Below, one piece after another: positions 30,701-41,200 of a DNA stretch of 64,000 bases. The position numbers were made by a program, and so were the translations under genes. The number at the start of each line of letters is the position of its first letter. Position 1 is the first letter of the stretch. Source of the stretch: a virus; the IMG/VR virus record IMGVR_UViG_3300044591_001745, positions 1 through 64,000 of that record. One strand, given 5' to 3'. The notes below the pieces were generated by a model. The model was given only the letters and a program-made list of their open reading frames with translations, ran no database searches and had not been told where the DNA came from.

Positions 30701-32203
30701 TCCAGCTTGTAGATCATCTAGATCATTCCACTCCAAACCAGACAGAGTACTTATATTGGGTTCCGATAGAGTATATCTCACACTATTTTTGATAAAATCA
30801 ACACTATTATCAGAACCGATAACATATACATTGCTAACACTATCTATAGTATTATTGTTGCCTAATACTTTGCCTCCAGACATAGATATGAGTTCATTAT
30901 TCTTGCCTATAACAGCAGAATCTATAGATTTCTTGATGTCGTTATTACCGATAACTAAATTTGCTAAATCAAGAGAGGTCACATTGTATGGAGAACCAGA
31001 AACATCAACATTAACCAAAAATTGTCCACTAGAAACTCCTTTATTTGGATTCAAAATTTTAGATTGAACCTGAGCATAGTTAACAACATTTCTATTACTA
31101 TTTCTAGCAGACATATTAAAGCTGCCACCGACACTCCCAACCTGAGGCACAACATCAGGATTATTAAATAATGTTAAGGCCACTCCAGCAGCGCCGCAGT
31201 TGCCTTCGAAAACAGCACATCTGCCAACCATATGGAAATTAGGTGACGATTCATACAATGGTAAGCTTTGAGTATTTATAGATACTTTACCGTCTTTAGT
31301 TAGGGCAAAAAAGTTTCCATTATTCAGCCTAATGTAAAACGGATAGATTCCAGAAGCCTTGTTCTGAGAAGCGCTAACCACCAGATCAGCATTAAGGACA
31401 TTATTAGTATCTCCGAAATATAATGTCTTAGAAGGATCATCCCAATATACTTTCCCTCCAGATATAGATCCGGCATTATTAAATTGTACTGCTTTATTTA
31501 ATCCTCCAACAAAAGAAGCTGTTCCTTCACCACCAAATAATTCTGTAGAAAATAATTTATACCATTGTCCACCAGATGTTCCCACCAATTCCACATATGT
31601 ACCTACTCCTGTTACAGAAATAGACGATACGGTATTATTGCTATTTAGAACAATAGAGTCAGTGCCAGAAGCGGCTATTGTTAATGAGTCTAATCCATTA
31701 TATTTACTAGATAATAAAAATCCATACTTGACATTTTCTGTTAATATATTTGCTAATGGCAATCTTACGGTTCCATTACCACTTAACGAAATGATATAAT
31801 CTGATGTTTGTAATTCAGGAGTAAATAATGCTGTATTCGGTTTAAGCAGTAGCTGGTTAGCAGAAACGCTATGGTTGATAGATATGTCGTTGAATACTGA
31901 AGCTTCGGCGTATACTCCAGAATTAAGTGTCCCATACTTTGAAATGGTGCGTTCAACTTCGAGAGATCGTACGCCAAATTCATTAATAACATATCTAGCT
32001 ATAACAACTGCAAAAGCCGACTGTGCCGTTTGTTGTAGTTTTACATACAGCCTATCGTTATTAGTAACATTATTTAAAAATGGCTTGTAGCCAGATAGTT
32101 CTAAACCAGATTGTGTAAACGAAACGTTAGTGGGGTTGTTGGACGAATCCAATGAAACTATTCCAAGTTCTCCAACTAAATCATAAAATTTGATAATGCT
32201 CAT
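24737..32203 (-). CDS. Giant tail fibre with YadA-like beta-roll repeats
   Basis: This 2488-residue protein follows the tape measure gene by 18 bp; its ribosome binding site (GAAAG) is weak. The N-terminal 230 residues are probably the tail-attachment domain. Residues about 430-1200 consist of dozens of 'VIGNNNTISG' or 'VFGNNN' units, the left-handed beta-roll seen in YadA-type adhesin heads. Around 1380-1430 is a 'SYPSHLDVAG'-like unit as in trimeric phage fibres. A long unrepeated region with Tyr/Pro-rich linkers follows (about 1500-1800), then further beta domains. The last 15 residues contain two Cys and a PQPTPGQ end. No S74 chaperone signature was seen. It is very likely a trimeric long tail fibre or central tip protein; receptor contact is inferred. 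Confidence 0.88.
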   Translation of the reverse strand: MSIIKFYDLVGELGIVSLDSSNNPTNVSFTQSGLELSGYKPFLNNVTNNDRLYVKLQQTAQSAFAVVIARYVINEFGVRSLEVERTISKYGTLNSGVYAEASVFNDISINHSVSANQLLLKPNTALFTPELQTSDYIISLSGNGTVRLPLANILTENVKYGFLLSSKYNGLDSLTIAASGTDSIVLNSNNTVSSISVTGVGTYVELVGTSGGQWYKLFSTELFGGEGTASFVGGLNKAVQFNNAGSISGGKVYWDDPSKTLYFGDTNNVLNADLVVSASQNKASGIYPFYIRLNNGNFFALTKDGKVSINTQSLPLYESSPNFHMVGRCAVFEGNCGAAGVALTLFNNPDVVPQVGSVGGSFNMSARNSNRNVVNYAQVQSKILNPNKGVSSGQFLVNVDVSGSPYNVTSLDLANLVIGNNDIKKSIDSAVIGKNNELISMSGGKVLGNNNTIDSVSNVYVIGSDNSVDFIKNSVRYTLSEPNISTLSGLEWNDLDDLQAGDIVQVTNNSTINGYYIAQTTNWIKVEDNVAVGYFGNANFIIGSDSTISGNNLIAIGSNSNASGNNLSVFGNFNNIRTQSISDIINTNFRPDYSTVIGNVNTFDASGVVVFGNRNAGSGIRALMLNGSLNTIGSGTLDSVIIGNNNELTSISGVVIGNRNFGIQTLSTIVGTNNTIYGIENTVIGSNINASGENNVLSGNSIIATGLNSILHGSDLQSSGINNLVFGTNIVSSGNSSISVGSNLVSEGNDNFLLGNNNQISGSGNVIVSSNTSVSGELSNTTIYGAKNTLDESDFYYANLFGQNNSLSSGTLHNLLVGTNNTIQNRYNFTLPSVSFNVSDNGTKFVGVDFATQINNYRVSDTILYYGNDGTLLGSGVIQSVYIPNDSDTDLIIQPVAALSTNNNSVIILSQTKQQEVINNYSRPVSVIGNENDIIGFSGVVVGHNNSISGYNNTIIGSDNIYGGDNSIVISQRFAGSGFNNIVNIGFDNVGGLSGANTLGQNNIGIGFQNNIFGINNVSAGDTDVFGNDNQLMNGDSSVVGRGNTVLGKGQRELGDISDIYDTKNRLDFTGYSSNPTGSGYYSLAYQCLLLDNDVTWQFSSGNQASVQLYYNDIPLSTYIGRITNDPKIVNGFKAVFFDNTVTINQQEVLVNPVSINQFIENYFPTQTPETLQFTIQHKIDGSTVIAGSGNLVIGSPYSVVMGNSNQMGIDWKNPKDVVAVSGLLVGHNNQTYHPLRFIKNANGTVVGIEPLYPDASGLFQGAIGFDIRNADPNSIKIGYDQNIIKIFDLGGKKDASSSIVVDPNVTPPETVTTVGEKIGTGVYLRGLIFNADTIDNSLHVLNNSTEKEPVLSIISNGSGYIGINKSYPSYHLDVAGIIKSTDSVITSGVYASNLQMSSGAAPGYFLSSYDSEGNAEWVAGVRVDVSGYPGTLVYYSGTPATGGKVQPISLSTIVQNKEWQVNTYTYEPSGCNVSRSGLIFDQYMNVDKYAIMTLDEHRRSVMGYPLEEVQRLPQVNPGKIDYIQRLIDLAKEKKISDDSHFIPRQYNALYFIPESTAYSTPSADLALASSSSNLRLNLEKAGQAQQSLFVIGRRKAELSQPVQLDRGEDVDVDNKLFPGGVSAPQIVLSTIPKKDLAGQNSYLRPKYKYNYDELVSPYMAPYDEELVGAQYDVIRPMSGGTAAPVPGVSISRTYQSWWYYDPSDTTGGQGSKPIDFRYSTIQRTVPTAFNLNREEVDFVIYGTGSKYPQDKVSKFLFGDVSQYVSWKKTGLGREDSNFPFLTTVPAFYFNASNGSFMIHTDRPAWIPTKIAADCEPCDPIQSGINFADLTVRGWIGASGIRIGQGFRRAYTTNNEGKLVEAVDSQGKPIYETTSGMVLMSDAYGFATWTPLGGTVTTNDTLSSQSTSDSTVVLTEGVLDPISSVGNLGLEGLESDSARLYRDTVNVSNETTIANPVLRLRGVTRNSLLFAKNPLPNRTDNFSNDFNESSLPTNPNEMNIDGTENLFYYGYTNALAGIVDVNPESGTTEVVIDGDATRRFNINDIVRIYYKYDTTVQNQIVRTSTIERARVIGLYTVALTEPINGRYSRTSVVLDKLLTNVSEASYLLDSSNELRNVAIISQSIGGYLTFNFPGTNPDIVISNREFIDTTFNANGKFTNFAINGAKSGTAVPTLLYADTTTNSIQINSNKPFIYGYETRSINNIGPSLEKNINSSLYYNYNVNGQYLDGSYDEEDNTLTVAEDNIDVVTGDVIEIIYDNNQDIKASVQTIDDKVITISFKAINLGMIEDKIGNIIRSTGGVISNGNFKFRVIKRQLAKKVDVVGGGVVVTAEDKVPLYADFSIRGLTYTDGLMLGEKDQNNNVIIKNQSLLYSDNGLVSGSNLGYVDVVALNNNNSVTKHLVFNNDMPRPLSLVKYRDKPELPISASNPEKLQPIFANFSMYGTVYAQQMHVDTLNRFNSIDGGVVQFRGSCNSNTNVCVEPQPTPGQ
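28604..30916. repeat. Region coding for YadA-like beta-roll units
   Basis: This stretch of the giant fibre gene specifies degenerate short units of the form [VI]-[IV]-G-x-N-N-x-[IV]-x-[SG]-G. DNA copies have diverged, with plus-strand attattattgcc-like words recurring. It predicts a long stiff rod. Confidence 0.85.
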
Positions 32204-32221
32204 ATTATTAAACTTTCAATA

Positions 32222-35200
32222 TCATTTTGGTTTAAAGTTGAAACTACCTTCTGACTGCTTATTCATATTCTCAAAGGCTCTATCTACTTCACCTCTAACA
32301 AGCTCCTTAACTTTTTCTTCCATATTATTGAAAGTAGCGGTTCCATTAATATTCACGTTTACCTCATGTTTTCCTGTAATGTTAATAATTGGTGGAACAT
32401 TAAGCTTGGATAAAGTTTCCGCAAATTGAGTGAACTTGGTGGTAAAATCTCCTAAAGCTGTTAAGGCGGTTTCATCCAGTGTAATATTGCCAATATTTAA
32501 TCCACCTAGAGCTTCTCCAAAAGCAGTAACGCTAGTTTCAAACTGTTTAATAGCGGTCAATGTAGCGCTATCAAAGCCCATACTATATGAACTAGATACA
32601 CCGCCAGAGGATCCACCACCTTTATTTTCTCCACCACCACTAAAATACTTGGGATTAATTACTCCTCCGCGACTAGCATAACTAACAATCTGACCAGTGG
32701 TATTATTTCCATTATTAATGGCTTCTAAAATTGGCAAGTATCTTTGAGTGGAGTCTCTATTGATAACAAATTCGCCGGGGGTTAACATGGCTGGAACAGT
32801 ATCTGTTCCTTTAGGAGACCAATTTACAGGAGCAGCGCCTCCATCAGCACGATAAATAAGCCCTCCCTTGGCTTTATTGACTGCATTTCTTGTTTCTTCT
32901 TCTGTGCGTGGAGCTTCTGATGGAGGTACCTCAGCTTGATTAGGAGCATTTTTTGCTGCCTGATTAGCTACGTCTTCTGCGGTTTGCGGTTTAGGCTGAG
33001 ACGCAGCCTGAGCTTCTTTTTCTTGAACAGCCTTTTCTCTCAATAATGCCTCAACAGTATTTGTAGTGCCAGCTTTTCTATTCTTATTATAATAAAATCC
33101 ATACAAAGTGGGTTGTGCATATGGCATAAGATTTTCATCGTATATTTCCTGTAATCCAACCATTCCTGGACCACCTTCGCCATCGACAGTTAGGCCAGAG
33201 AAATTAGTAAATGCTTTATTAGCTGGCTCATAATTCATCTTCATTTTATTCCATAATTCATTACCTTTCTCAGTAAATACTCTTGGTAATGCATCAGGAG
33301 ATAAATTATTATCGTAAAAATCTAAAACTTGTTGTGCGGTAGCTTTCATCTGATCGCGTTTTTCAAAATCTTCTGGTGCTGTCGGAGATACGCTACCAAC
33401 AAATTGATTAACAAGGCCAACGAAAGCATTTTTATCTTTTAATGCCCCTATAAATGTTTCAGCATTAACGTCTGTCGGTGGAGTGATTTTTGCTTGGGTA
33501 GCCATAGCCGTTAAGGAAGAGATCAAACCATTCACTGATGGAACTACAGCAGGTTCAAATAGCTGCTCTCCTTCGCCAGCAACTGGACGCATCAAAAGAT
33601 CATCTCTATCCGTTAAGAAATCTCTTAGTGATATTAATTGTGGAGAATATTCTTCCCACAAACCAGCCCACCCAGCTGTTCCCGGATCTTTACTTTGTGT
33701 CCACTTTCTTGCATAAGTATCTGCATTTTTCCATAAAATATTTCCCAAAGTTTCTCTATATTTAGGTTCATAAACTTTACTGTCGTCTAAAAATTGAGTT
33801 AATATATCGTCTATTGTTTCTGGAATCTGTATGTCTTCTGTTCCTGTTGCTGTAGCAACCTTCATCATCATCATGTCAGGATCTGCTGTTTTTCCAGCCA
33901 TAAACTCTGAAGCTTTTTTCTCTGATCCAAAAGCAGCGAAGTTAGATTGTAATAATGCCATTTGTTCAGAGCTTATTTTGGCTAAATTATTGCCTGTCAC
34001 TAATTGTTTAAAGCGTTGTGCTGTGCGTACTTGATTAGCAAATCCTAAGATATAATCAACAAATTTTGGATCCCTAACAACTTCTGGAACATTCCAAAAC
34101 TTTTTAACTAGCTCTTTGCCTGATCTTTGATCTGTTTCTTTTTCTTTGAGTAGATATTTTTCTAGATTACCAGATTTAGAAAATAACGTATAAAGTCTCG
34201 TGCTTGCTTGTCCAATAGATGTTCCTTCTGATATTGGTCGTTCAGCATCAGATGCTAGTTGACTAAAAAATCTGCCAGCGCTCATATATTGACCAAGCGC
34301 TCCTTCAGAAGCTAAAGTCTCAACTTTTTCTCCTTGATTTTTATCGTAAGCTTCCTGTTCCAATTGCAAAGCTTTTCCTTTAACCCATGAGATATAATCA
34401 ACGGCTGCCATTAGATCGTCTTGAGTGCTGATACTTCCCGGAGGAGCTACTCCATCATTAGAAGCAGCCTTAGCCCAATCGGCAGCACTAGATAATGAGC
34501 CCATAGGAATATTAATATTTTTAATCTTGCTCCAAACAGGAGCAGCTAGCATAGGAATTTGTTCAGACTTAAAGTGAATTAAACTGGCTTCTTTTTCCAT
34601 CTGGGCCTGTCTAGTCTTTCTGTCTGTCAAAGCTTTCCTAGCTACAATTCCTTGAACTAGTTCAATAATATTAGGAATTTTAGCTAAAATAGGATTCTTG
34701 GCATCTTCATAAACCGGATTAAGACCCGACAGGAAACTATCGGTATAGAACAAAGCATTTTGTCTTAATAAATATGCAGCAGCACTATCCTCAGCATCTG
34801 ACCCTTGAGCTTGATCTTGTCCAGGCTTGGCTTTTCTGCTGGTTCTAGCACCTCTGACATATTCAGCTGACTGCATAGCAGCCTCTGCCATAATAGGCTG
34901 ATATCCACCAGCTAAAGTCATGCCAAGAATACCCCAATCTGGAATATTAAAATTAGCCAAGGCCCATTCATTGACGGCAGCTTCCATTGCTGCTTCACTG
35001 CTATAATATGGCAATAATTTTTCTGCTCCTGGTCCCATAGATTGAAAAGGATTAATTCCTCCTTCTGCTTTATTGCGACCAATAATGTGGACACCTTTCA
35101 TTGGAGTGTCGGATGGCTCAAAAGGAGGTCCGGGTAAAAATTTAGTTTTGGTTTGACCATCTATATCTACCGTGGCAGGATCTAATAGAGGAATTTGTTC

Positions 35201-38200
35201 GAATGGTCTATATGAAAATTGAACTGGTACAGGAAATTTTGAATTAGGTAAATCTATAAGTTTATCAAATGTTGCCGCTGTCTTGACTTTTAATCCTATT
35301 TGAGAGGCCATTGCAGCTTCTTGTTGTGCTTGAACAGATTTTAGCATATCGTCTGGAACTATATCTATCGTACTCCAAGGAAGCGGATCATATTGATTAG
35401 AAGGTTTGCCTTCTTGATATATCTTAAATCCATTCTCTGCTGTATAGTCCCACATTTTCTTTTGCTCAATAGCATTTTTAATGGCTTCGTTCGTATCTTT
35501 TGCTGCTACAAGACTCTTCCACGATGGCCTCATTGCAGTACCATAAACTGTCAAATTACCTGAACTTTTACCAGTAGCTCCTTCTCCTGGCTTATCTGAT
35601 GATCCAGCAGACGAACTCCAACCAAATGAAGAACGAACACTATCTTTAATTTCTGATTGCTTAAAGTCGTACTTTAGTCTTGTTCCAGATTGTAAGGCTC
35701 CAAGAATCTTAGAATATCTGCCTTCTTTGGCTTTTGACGGGGTTTCTCTTGTCCAATGAGCAGAATTAAAATTATCTGGGGTCGTAGTTTCGGCCTTTAC
35801 TTCCTTAAGACTGTCGTAATAACTTTGCAAAGCATCTTTAACAACGGAAAAATCTTGAACATTAGTGTTTGCAGCAGAGTTATCAATTTTTACTGCTTCA
35901 GCTAAATATTGTTCTGTAATTGCGCTTTTCTTTGGATCATTTTCATCCAGAGTAGGATAGCCATCAGTTCTAAACTGTAATAAACCTCCTGCTGAATTTC
36001 TTTTTGGAAAAGCATCCTTAGGAACTTCTTTTCCTTGACTTAAATAAGCATACATATATTCTTTATCTTTAGACATTGCAGTTGGCCCAAAAGAATAAGT
36101 AGTGTATGCTCCGCTACCTGATGTAGATACTTGGGCTTCTGGTGGGTCGGTTCTTAGCTTCCATTCATCAGCCTTAATAAAAGAATCAACCCATTGTTTT
36201 AGTGCTTTTTCTTGAGCTTTGGCTTCTGTTAAAGATATATGATCTACACTACCTTCTCCATCAATCAATCTTAAGGCAGTATCCTTATCCCTAAACTGCA
36301 TAGGATAAGAAATCCCACTATCTACTGCTAGCTCTTGTAATTTTTGACCTATGCCTTTAACTTCTACGGGAGTAGCTCCATCGTATATAGCCTTGCCGGC
36401 TCCTACTACAGCGCCAGTTGCAGCTAGTCCCGGAACAGCATTTCTTGCTGCCGTCCTAACTCCTTGTTCTAAGGTCTCTCCTCCCATTCTAATCGCTGCT
36501 TTTTCGGATACTCTGGCAGTCATGCCTGTAGCAGCTGATGTTGCTTCAGCAGCAGCTTTAGCAGAAGACATTCCTAGTTTTTTCTTTATGGAGTTGGGAA
36601 TAAATCTCATAAGAACATCTACAGTGTTCCCGTTCAAGAATCCTGCCATCTTATCATATAGACCTGGGGCAAATTTTTGGAAAATACCAGGAATTAATTT
36701 ACCGCCAGCGGATGCTAATCTTTTAAAGCCAGGTACCCATTTTAATGCCCAGCCAAGAGCCTTTGTAACACCCTTTCCTACTACTCCAGCGCCAGGAATA
36801 GGAACTAAATTAAATACAGCGCTCAATCCTTCTAGGGCTGCTCCCAAAATATTTCCTTTAAATAGTTCTCTTACGGCGTCTATTCCGGATACAACAGCAC
36901 CCAAACCAGGAACAAATTTCATAGCCTCCCATATCCATCCTCCAACATTGCCTCCAATTCCCATAGGAGCACCATCAACTTCACCACTATTATTCGCTGC
37001 TGTTGTGGCAACAACCTGTCCTAACCTTCCTGCTGCTGCATTTTTTGCGGCAATACCGGCGGCGGCCCCGAGACCAGCCCCCTCTAATGTTTTATTTACT
37101 ATTTGCCTAGATAGATAAAAATCTGGCAATATTCCCATTTCTGCCTGATTACCCTTCATAGACCCTGTTCCTATAGTTCCAGCACCAAGAGCATTGGCTA
37201 CATCAGCAGAAGAACCATTAAAAGTAGGATATGAATAAGGCTTATAGAATTGCAAGCTACCTTTATCTGCATCTAGCCCAGCAATATTTTTGATAACATC
37301 ATTTCCAGAACCAAATTTAGAAAAATCATTCCATGTTGTATATAGCTCTCCTGGTTTACTATCTGTAAATCTATCTTTTTCTGGTTGAAGCATATCGCTC
37401 ACCCAACCACCCTCTGCTAAATATTTTACGGGTCCTCCTTTTGCGTATCCATTATTAATAGCTGTTAACAATGACTTATTCGACGATGCGGCTTCTTTGT
37501 TTACAACAAATTCTCCTGGCGTTAACATTGCCGGAACTGTGTCTGTTCCTTTTGGTTTGAATATAGATCCGCCAACAGCTTTATATGTAACTGTTCCTCC
37601 TCTAGCGAAAGGCATGGCTTCCCCGCCTCCTGCTGCGACATTAGTTACTTTGGTAACTCCATTTTGTAAATGGGTGTTGAGAGTGTTAATTCCCTGGCTG
37701 ATATCTTTTAGATTAGCATTTGCAGATGCTTGTTGTACGCCATTAAGCGCATTCTGGAAAGCTTGCTGAGAATTAGCTCCTATTTGTTGAGCAAGATTGC
37801 CATCCAACATAGCTAAATGCTCATTAGCTTTAGCTTGTAGTTCTGTTGCTTGTTTGTATTGATTGATGGCTTCTGCCATCTGGGGGTCGCCTTCTGGATT
37901 TCTTAATCCTTCTAATACCTTATTGAACATGGGACTCATTTCTGTCCCTGATTCTCTCATCATAGACTCTAGCATATTGGCTTTCAACTGATTTTGATTT
38001 TCTCCCAACATAGGAGCCAACATCTTAAATGCTTCTAATGTATCGCTTCTGTCTTGTGCAGCAGCAGAATCAGCGGCTTCCTGTGCTTCTTTCATACTGG
38101 CACCGCTTTGTAAAGCCTCGTTATAGGCTTCTTGCACTCTTACGGACTCCCACATATTATTGGTTTGGCCGTTCATGTTGCGTTCTAAACGATCAAAAGC

Positions 38201-41200
38201 ACCGCTTAACTTGGCTTGGTCCTTGGGAGATGAGGACACATATCTTTCTAGTATATTTAGTCCTGCTTCATTCTTAGCTCTTAGTTCTCCAATTTTATTT
38301 AGAGCTGCTTGAGCTACTTCTGTGCTTTCTGATAGTCCTTTAAGAGCAGCATAATTTTCCCTTAAAGACATAGTTGTAGATGCTAACTCTCTGTTAAATG
38401 CTACTATATCCTTTTGATTTCTTGGTCCTCCTTGGGACGCATTGTTCATTGACGCTTGTTGTCCTTGTCTTAATTGTTCTAATCGTCCTATATTATTAAA
38501 TATCGCTTCTGGGTCTGTTGTTCCAGCCTGACTCATAACTCCAGCCCTAGCGTCTCTCTTACTAGCGGTAAAAGATATAGTTTTTCCTAGAGCTTTTGCT
38601 AGATCTGTTTCTCCACGAGCGCGAATATCAGAAGCTCTTCTGAATTTCTCGTTAGAAGAAATCTGAGTATTCACCATTTCATTTGTGGCTTGAGCATAAC
38701 TATTAAGCGACTCTTGGTAAAATTCTAATGCTTTGACTGCTGTTTCTTGTGCTCTCTTAGTGGCTTGAATAGTCTTGCCAAGAGCCGATGACTCATTAAA
38801 CAGCTGCCTAAAGTCTTTTTTATCATCACTGCTGGTTCTTGACGAAGTGACGTCCGCTGCTACTTGACGAGATAAAGTTTGTTTTAGCGCAGCATCAATA
38901 TTTAATTTTCCAAGTTCATCTTCTATATTTTTACCTATACGAGCTTCTATTTTCCCGCTACTAGCTTTTGGATCTTGTTCTATTGTGCTATTAATTGTTG
39001 ATAGTATTGTTTCTTCCAATTTTGGACCAAATTCTAATAAGCCCTTCATATTAGCGGCTTGACCACCAAAAAATTGTGAACCTACATTTGCAGCAGCAGA
39101 TCTATCTGTTTGACTAGAGACATTCGGATTTTGCAGAATATTGAGTGCGTCTATCCTAGCTGCCCCTACCTTAGCATCTCCAGTCATAGATGCTTGCATC
39201 AAATCTGTAGCATCGGCTAATTTGTTTAAAGAATGTGTTACAGAATTAATGCTCTGCTCCATATTACTGAGCATTCTTTCCAAGCCATATAATAAACTAC
39301 TACTTTGTCTGTCTGCCTGTTCACTATTTCGTTGTCTAATAGCTTGAACTTCTTGTTGTCTAACAGCATTAGATGCTGTAAATTGTATTAGTTCTTGTTT
39401 ACGCGCTTCTCTGACTTGTCTAGATACACTCAAATCTGCATCTATCAACCTTAAGCTTTCTTCTACTTTAGCATTAGATCTAGCCAGTACTTCTGCTTGT
39501 TGAGCCCAGCCCGGATCCTTCATTATGTCTGAGGATGTTTCTCCAGCCTTAAATCTAGCGGAGTTTTGCTGTTCTATCATAGAGGCTACTTTTGCAAATT
39601 GCTCCGATGATTTAGCTGCATTTTGTGGTGCTAGTTCTCTGGTATATTGCTCTTGTGTGCGGCCCGTTACATCTAAAAGAGACCCAAAATAAGCCATACT
39701 GCCTTTTTGACTTAATATATCTGCTCTCTGAGATCGTCCTTCTTGGGAACCTCCACCAAGAGCTAGTGTTTCTCCAATTACATTAGATGTACTCCATTGA
39801 GGATTAGTTTTGCTAATATCTGCTAATGTCTTTGCAGCAGATGCGGCTCTACTTATTTCCATTCCAGCCGATTTTAACTGATTGGCATTCTCTACGGTAT
39901 TTTGATTATAAGAAGCCAATGCTTCTGATGCATTCTTCAAACTATTTTCTAGAATCTGTGTAGCTCTTTCTAATTTATTCCTACGCAAAGTATCTGTAAT
40001 TGCTATAAAAGCAGATGCTGCTGCGTTAAATGCTCCGACGACCAAAGCAGCAGGACCGGCCAAAGCAGATAGTGAACCAGTAATGCCACTTATCACTTTA
40101 GGTAGATTGCCCGCTAACTTACCTACCATGCCTCCTCCAGTATCAAGTCCGCCACCTATACGGCCAACAATGTTCTTTAAAAATCCAGGACTCATTCCGT
40201 CTGCAAAAGTAGATACTCTTCTACTGGCATCGATTAATGTTGAGGAGAAATTTGATAATGTTTTGGATGCGTCTTCAGAAGTACCTGCCTTTGCTATGAA
40301 TTCTAATCCTTTATTAAATCCATAGAATAATGCCTGAGTATTTCCTATGCTTGTAGACAATGATGATAGTGTACTACCAACTAAAGTAGTAGAGCCGACA
40401 AATTGACCCAAAGCACTAGTAGCAACAGCAGCCGCGCCACTATACAACAAAGACTGTTTTGTCATATTCTGTATAGCTACTACATTATCTTGTATAGATT
40501 TAGCATAATCAGTATTATCTGGAACAGTGGTCGATCCTCTTGCTGTAGACTGAGCTGCTGTTCTCATTTCTCCAGAGGATAGTACTGCCCCTCCTCTAAC
40601 AGAAGCCATGCGACTCCTAGCCTCATTAATTGCATCAGCCTGATCGGCAGTTGCTGATGTTAGTCTATTCTGAGCAGCAGCTTGCACAGCAGCAAATGCA
40701 GCGGCGTCTGCTCTTGCTTTTGCTTCGCTTGCTGTAGCTCCTGCTAATCTTTGTTCCTGATATGTTTGTAGTTTCGTTGCTTTGGCTGCTTCTTCTAGCT
40801 CCATCATATATCTTTGTATCGCTGCTTCTGCATCTCCAGCAGGAGGACTGCCCGGTGGACCTCCACCAGCAGGAGGACTAGGAGGTGATGGTGGAGAAGT
40901 TGGTGGTCCGCTAGGAGCAGGAGTTGGTGCGGTAGAGGTAGCTGCCGAGCCGATGATATCATCTTTTGTTATACCGCTGGTAATTGCTAAAAATGCATCT
41001 AGAGCAGCTTTATTTTTACCAAGACTTTCTGCCATTGCTTTGGCACCGATATCTACAAGCTCAAATGATGGAATATTGTTTGCCTTGCCTCCTCTTTGAC
41101 CTCCTCCAGTTACCTCATATCCAACCATTCTTTGAACCATTTGCAATACCAATTTAGGATCTTGCATAGGATTACCCAAACGATATTTATCAGAACTCTT

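Noticed and set aside
36351-37118. A 255-codon plus-strand open frame opposite the tape measure gene.
   Set aside because: It is the antisense of a Gly/Ala-rich coding region, has no ribosome binding site or family resemblance, and every convincing gene is on the minus strand.
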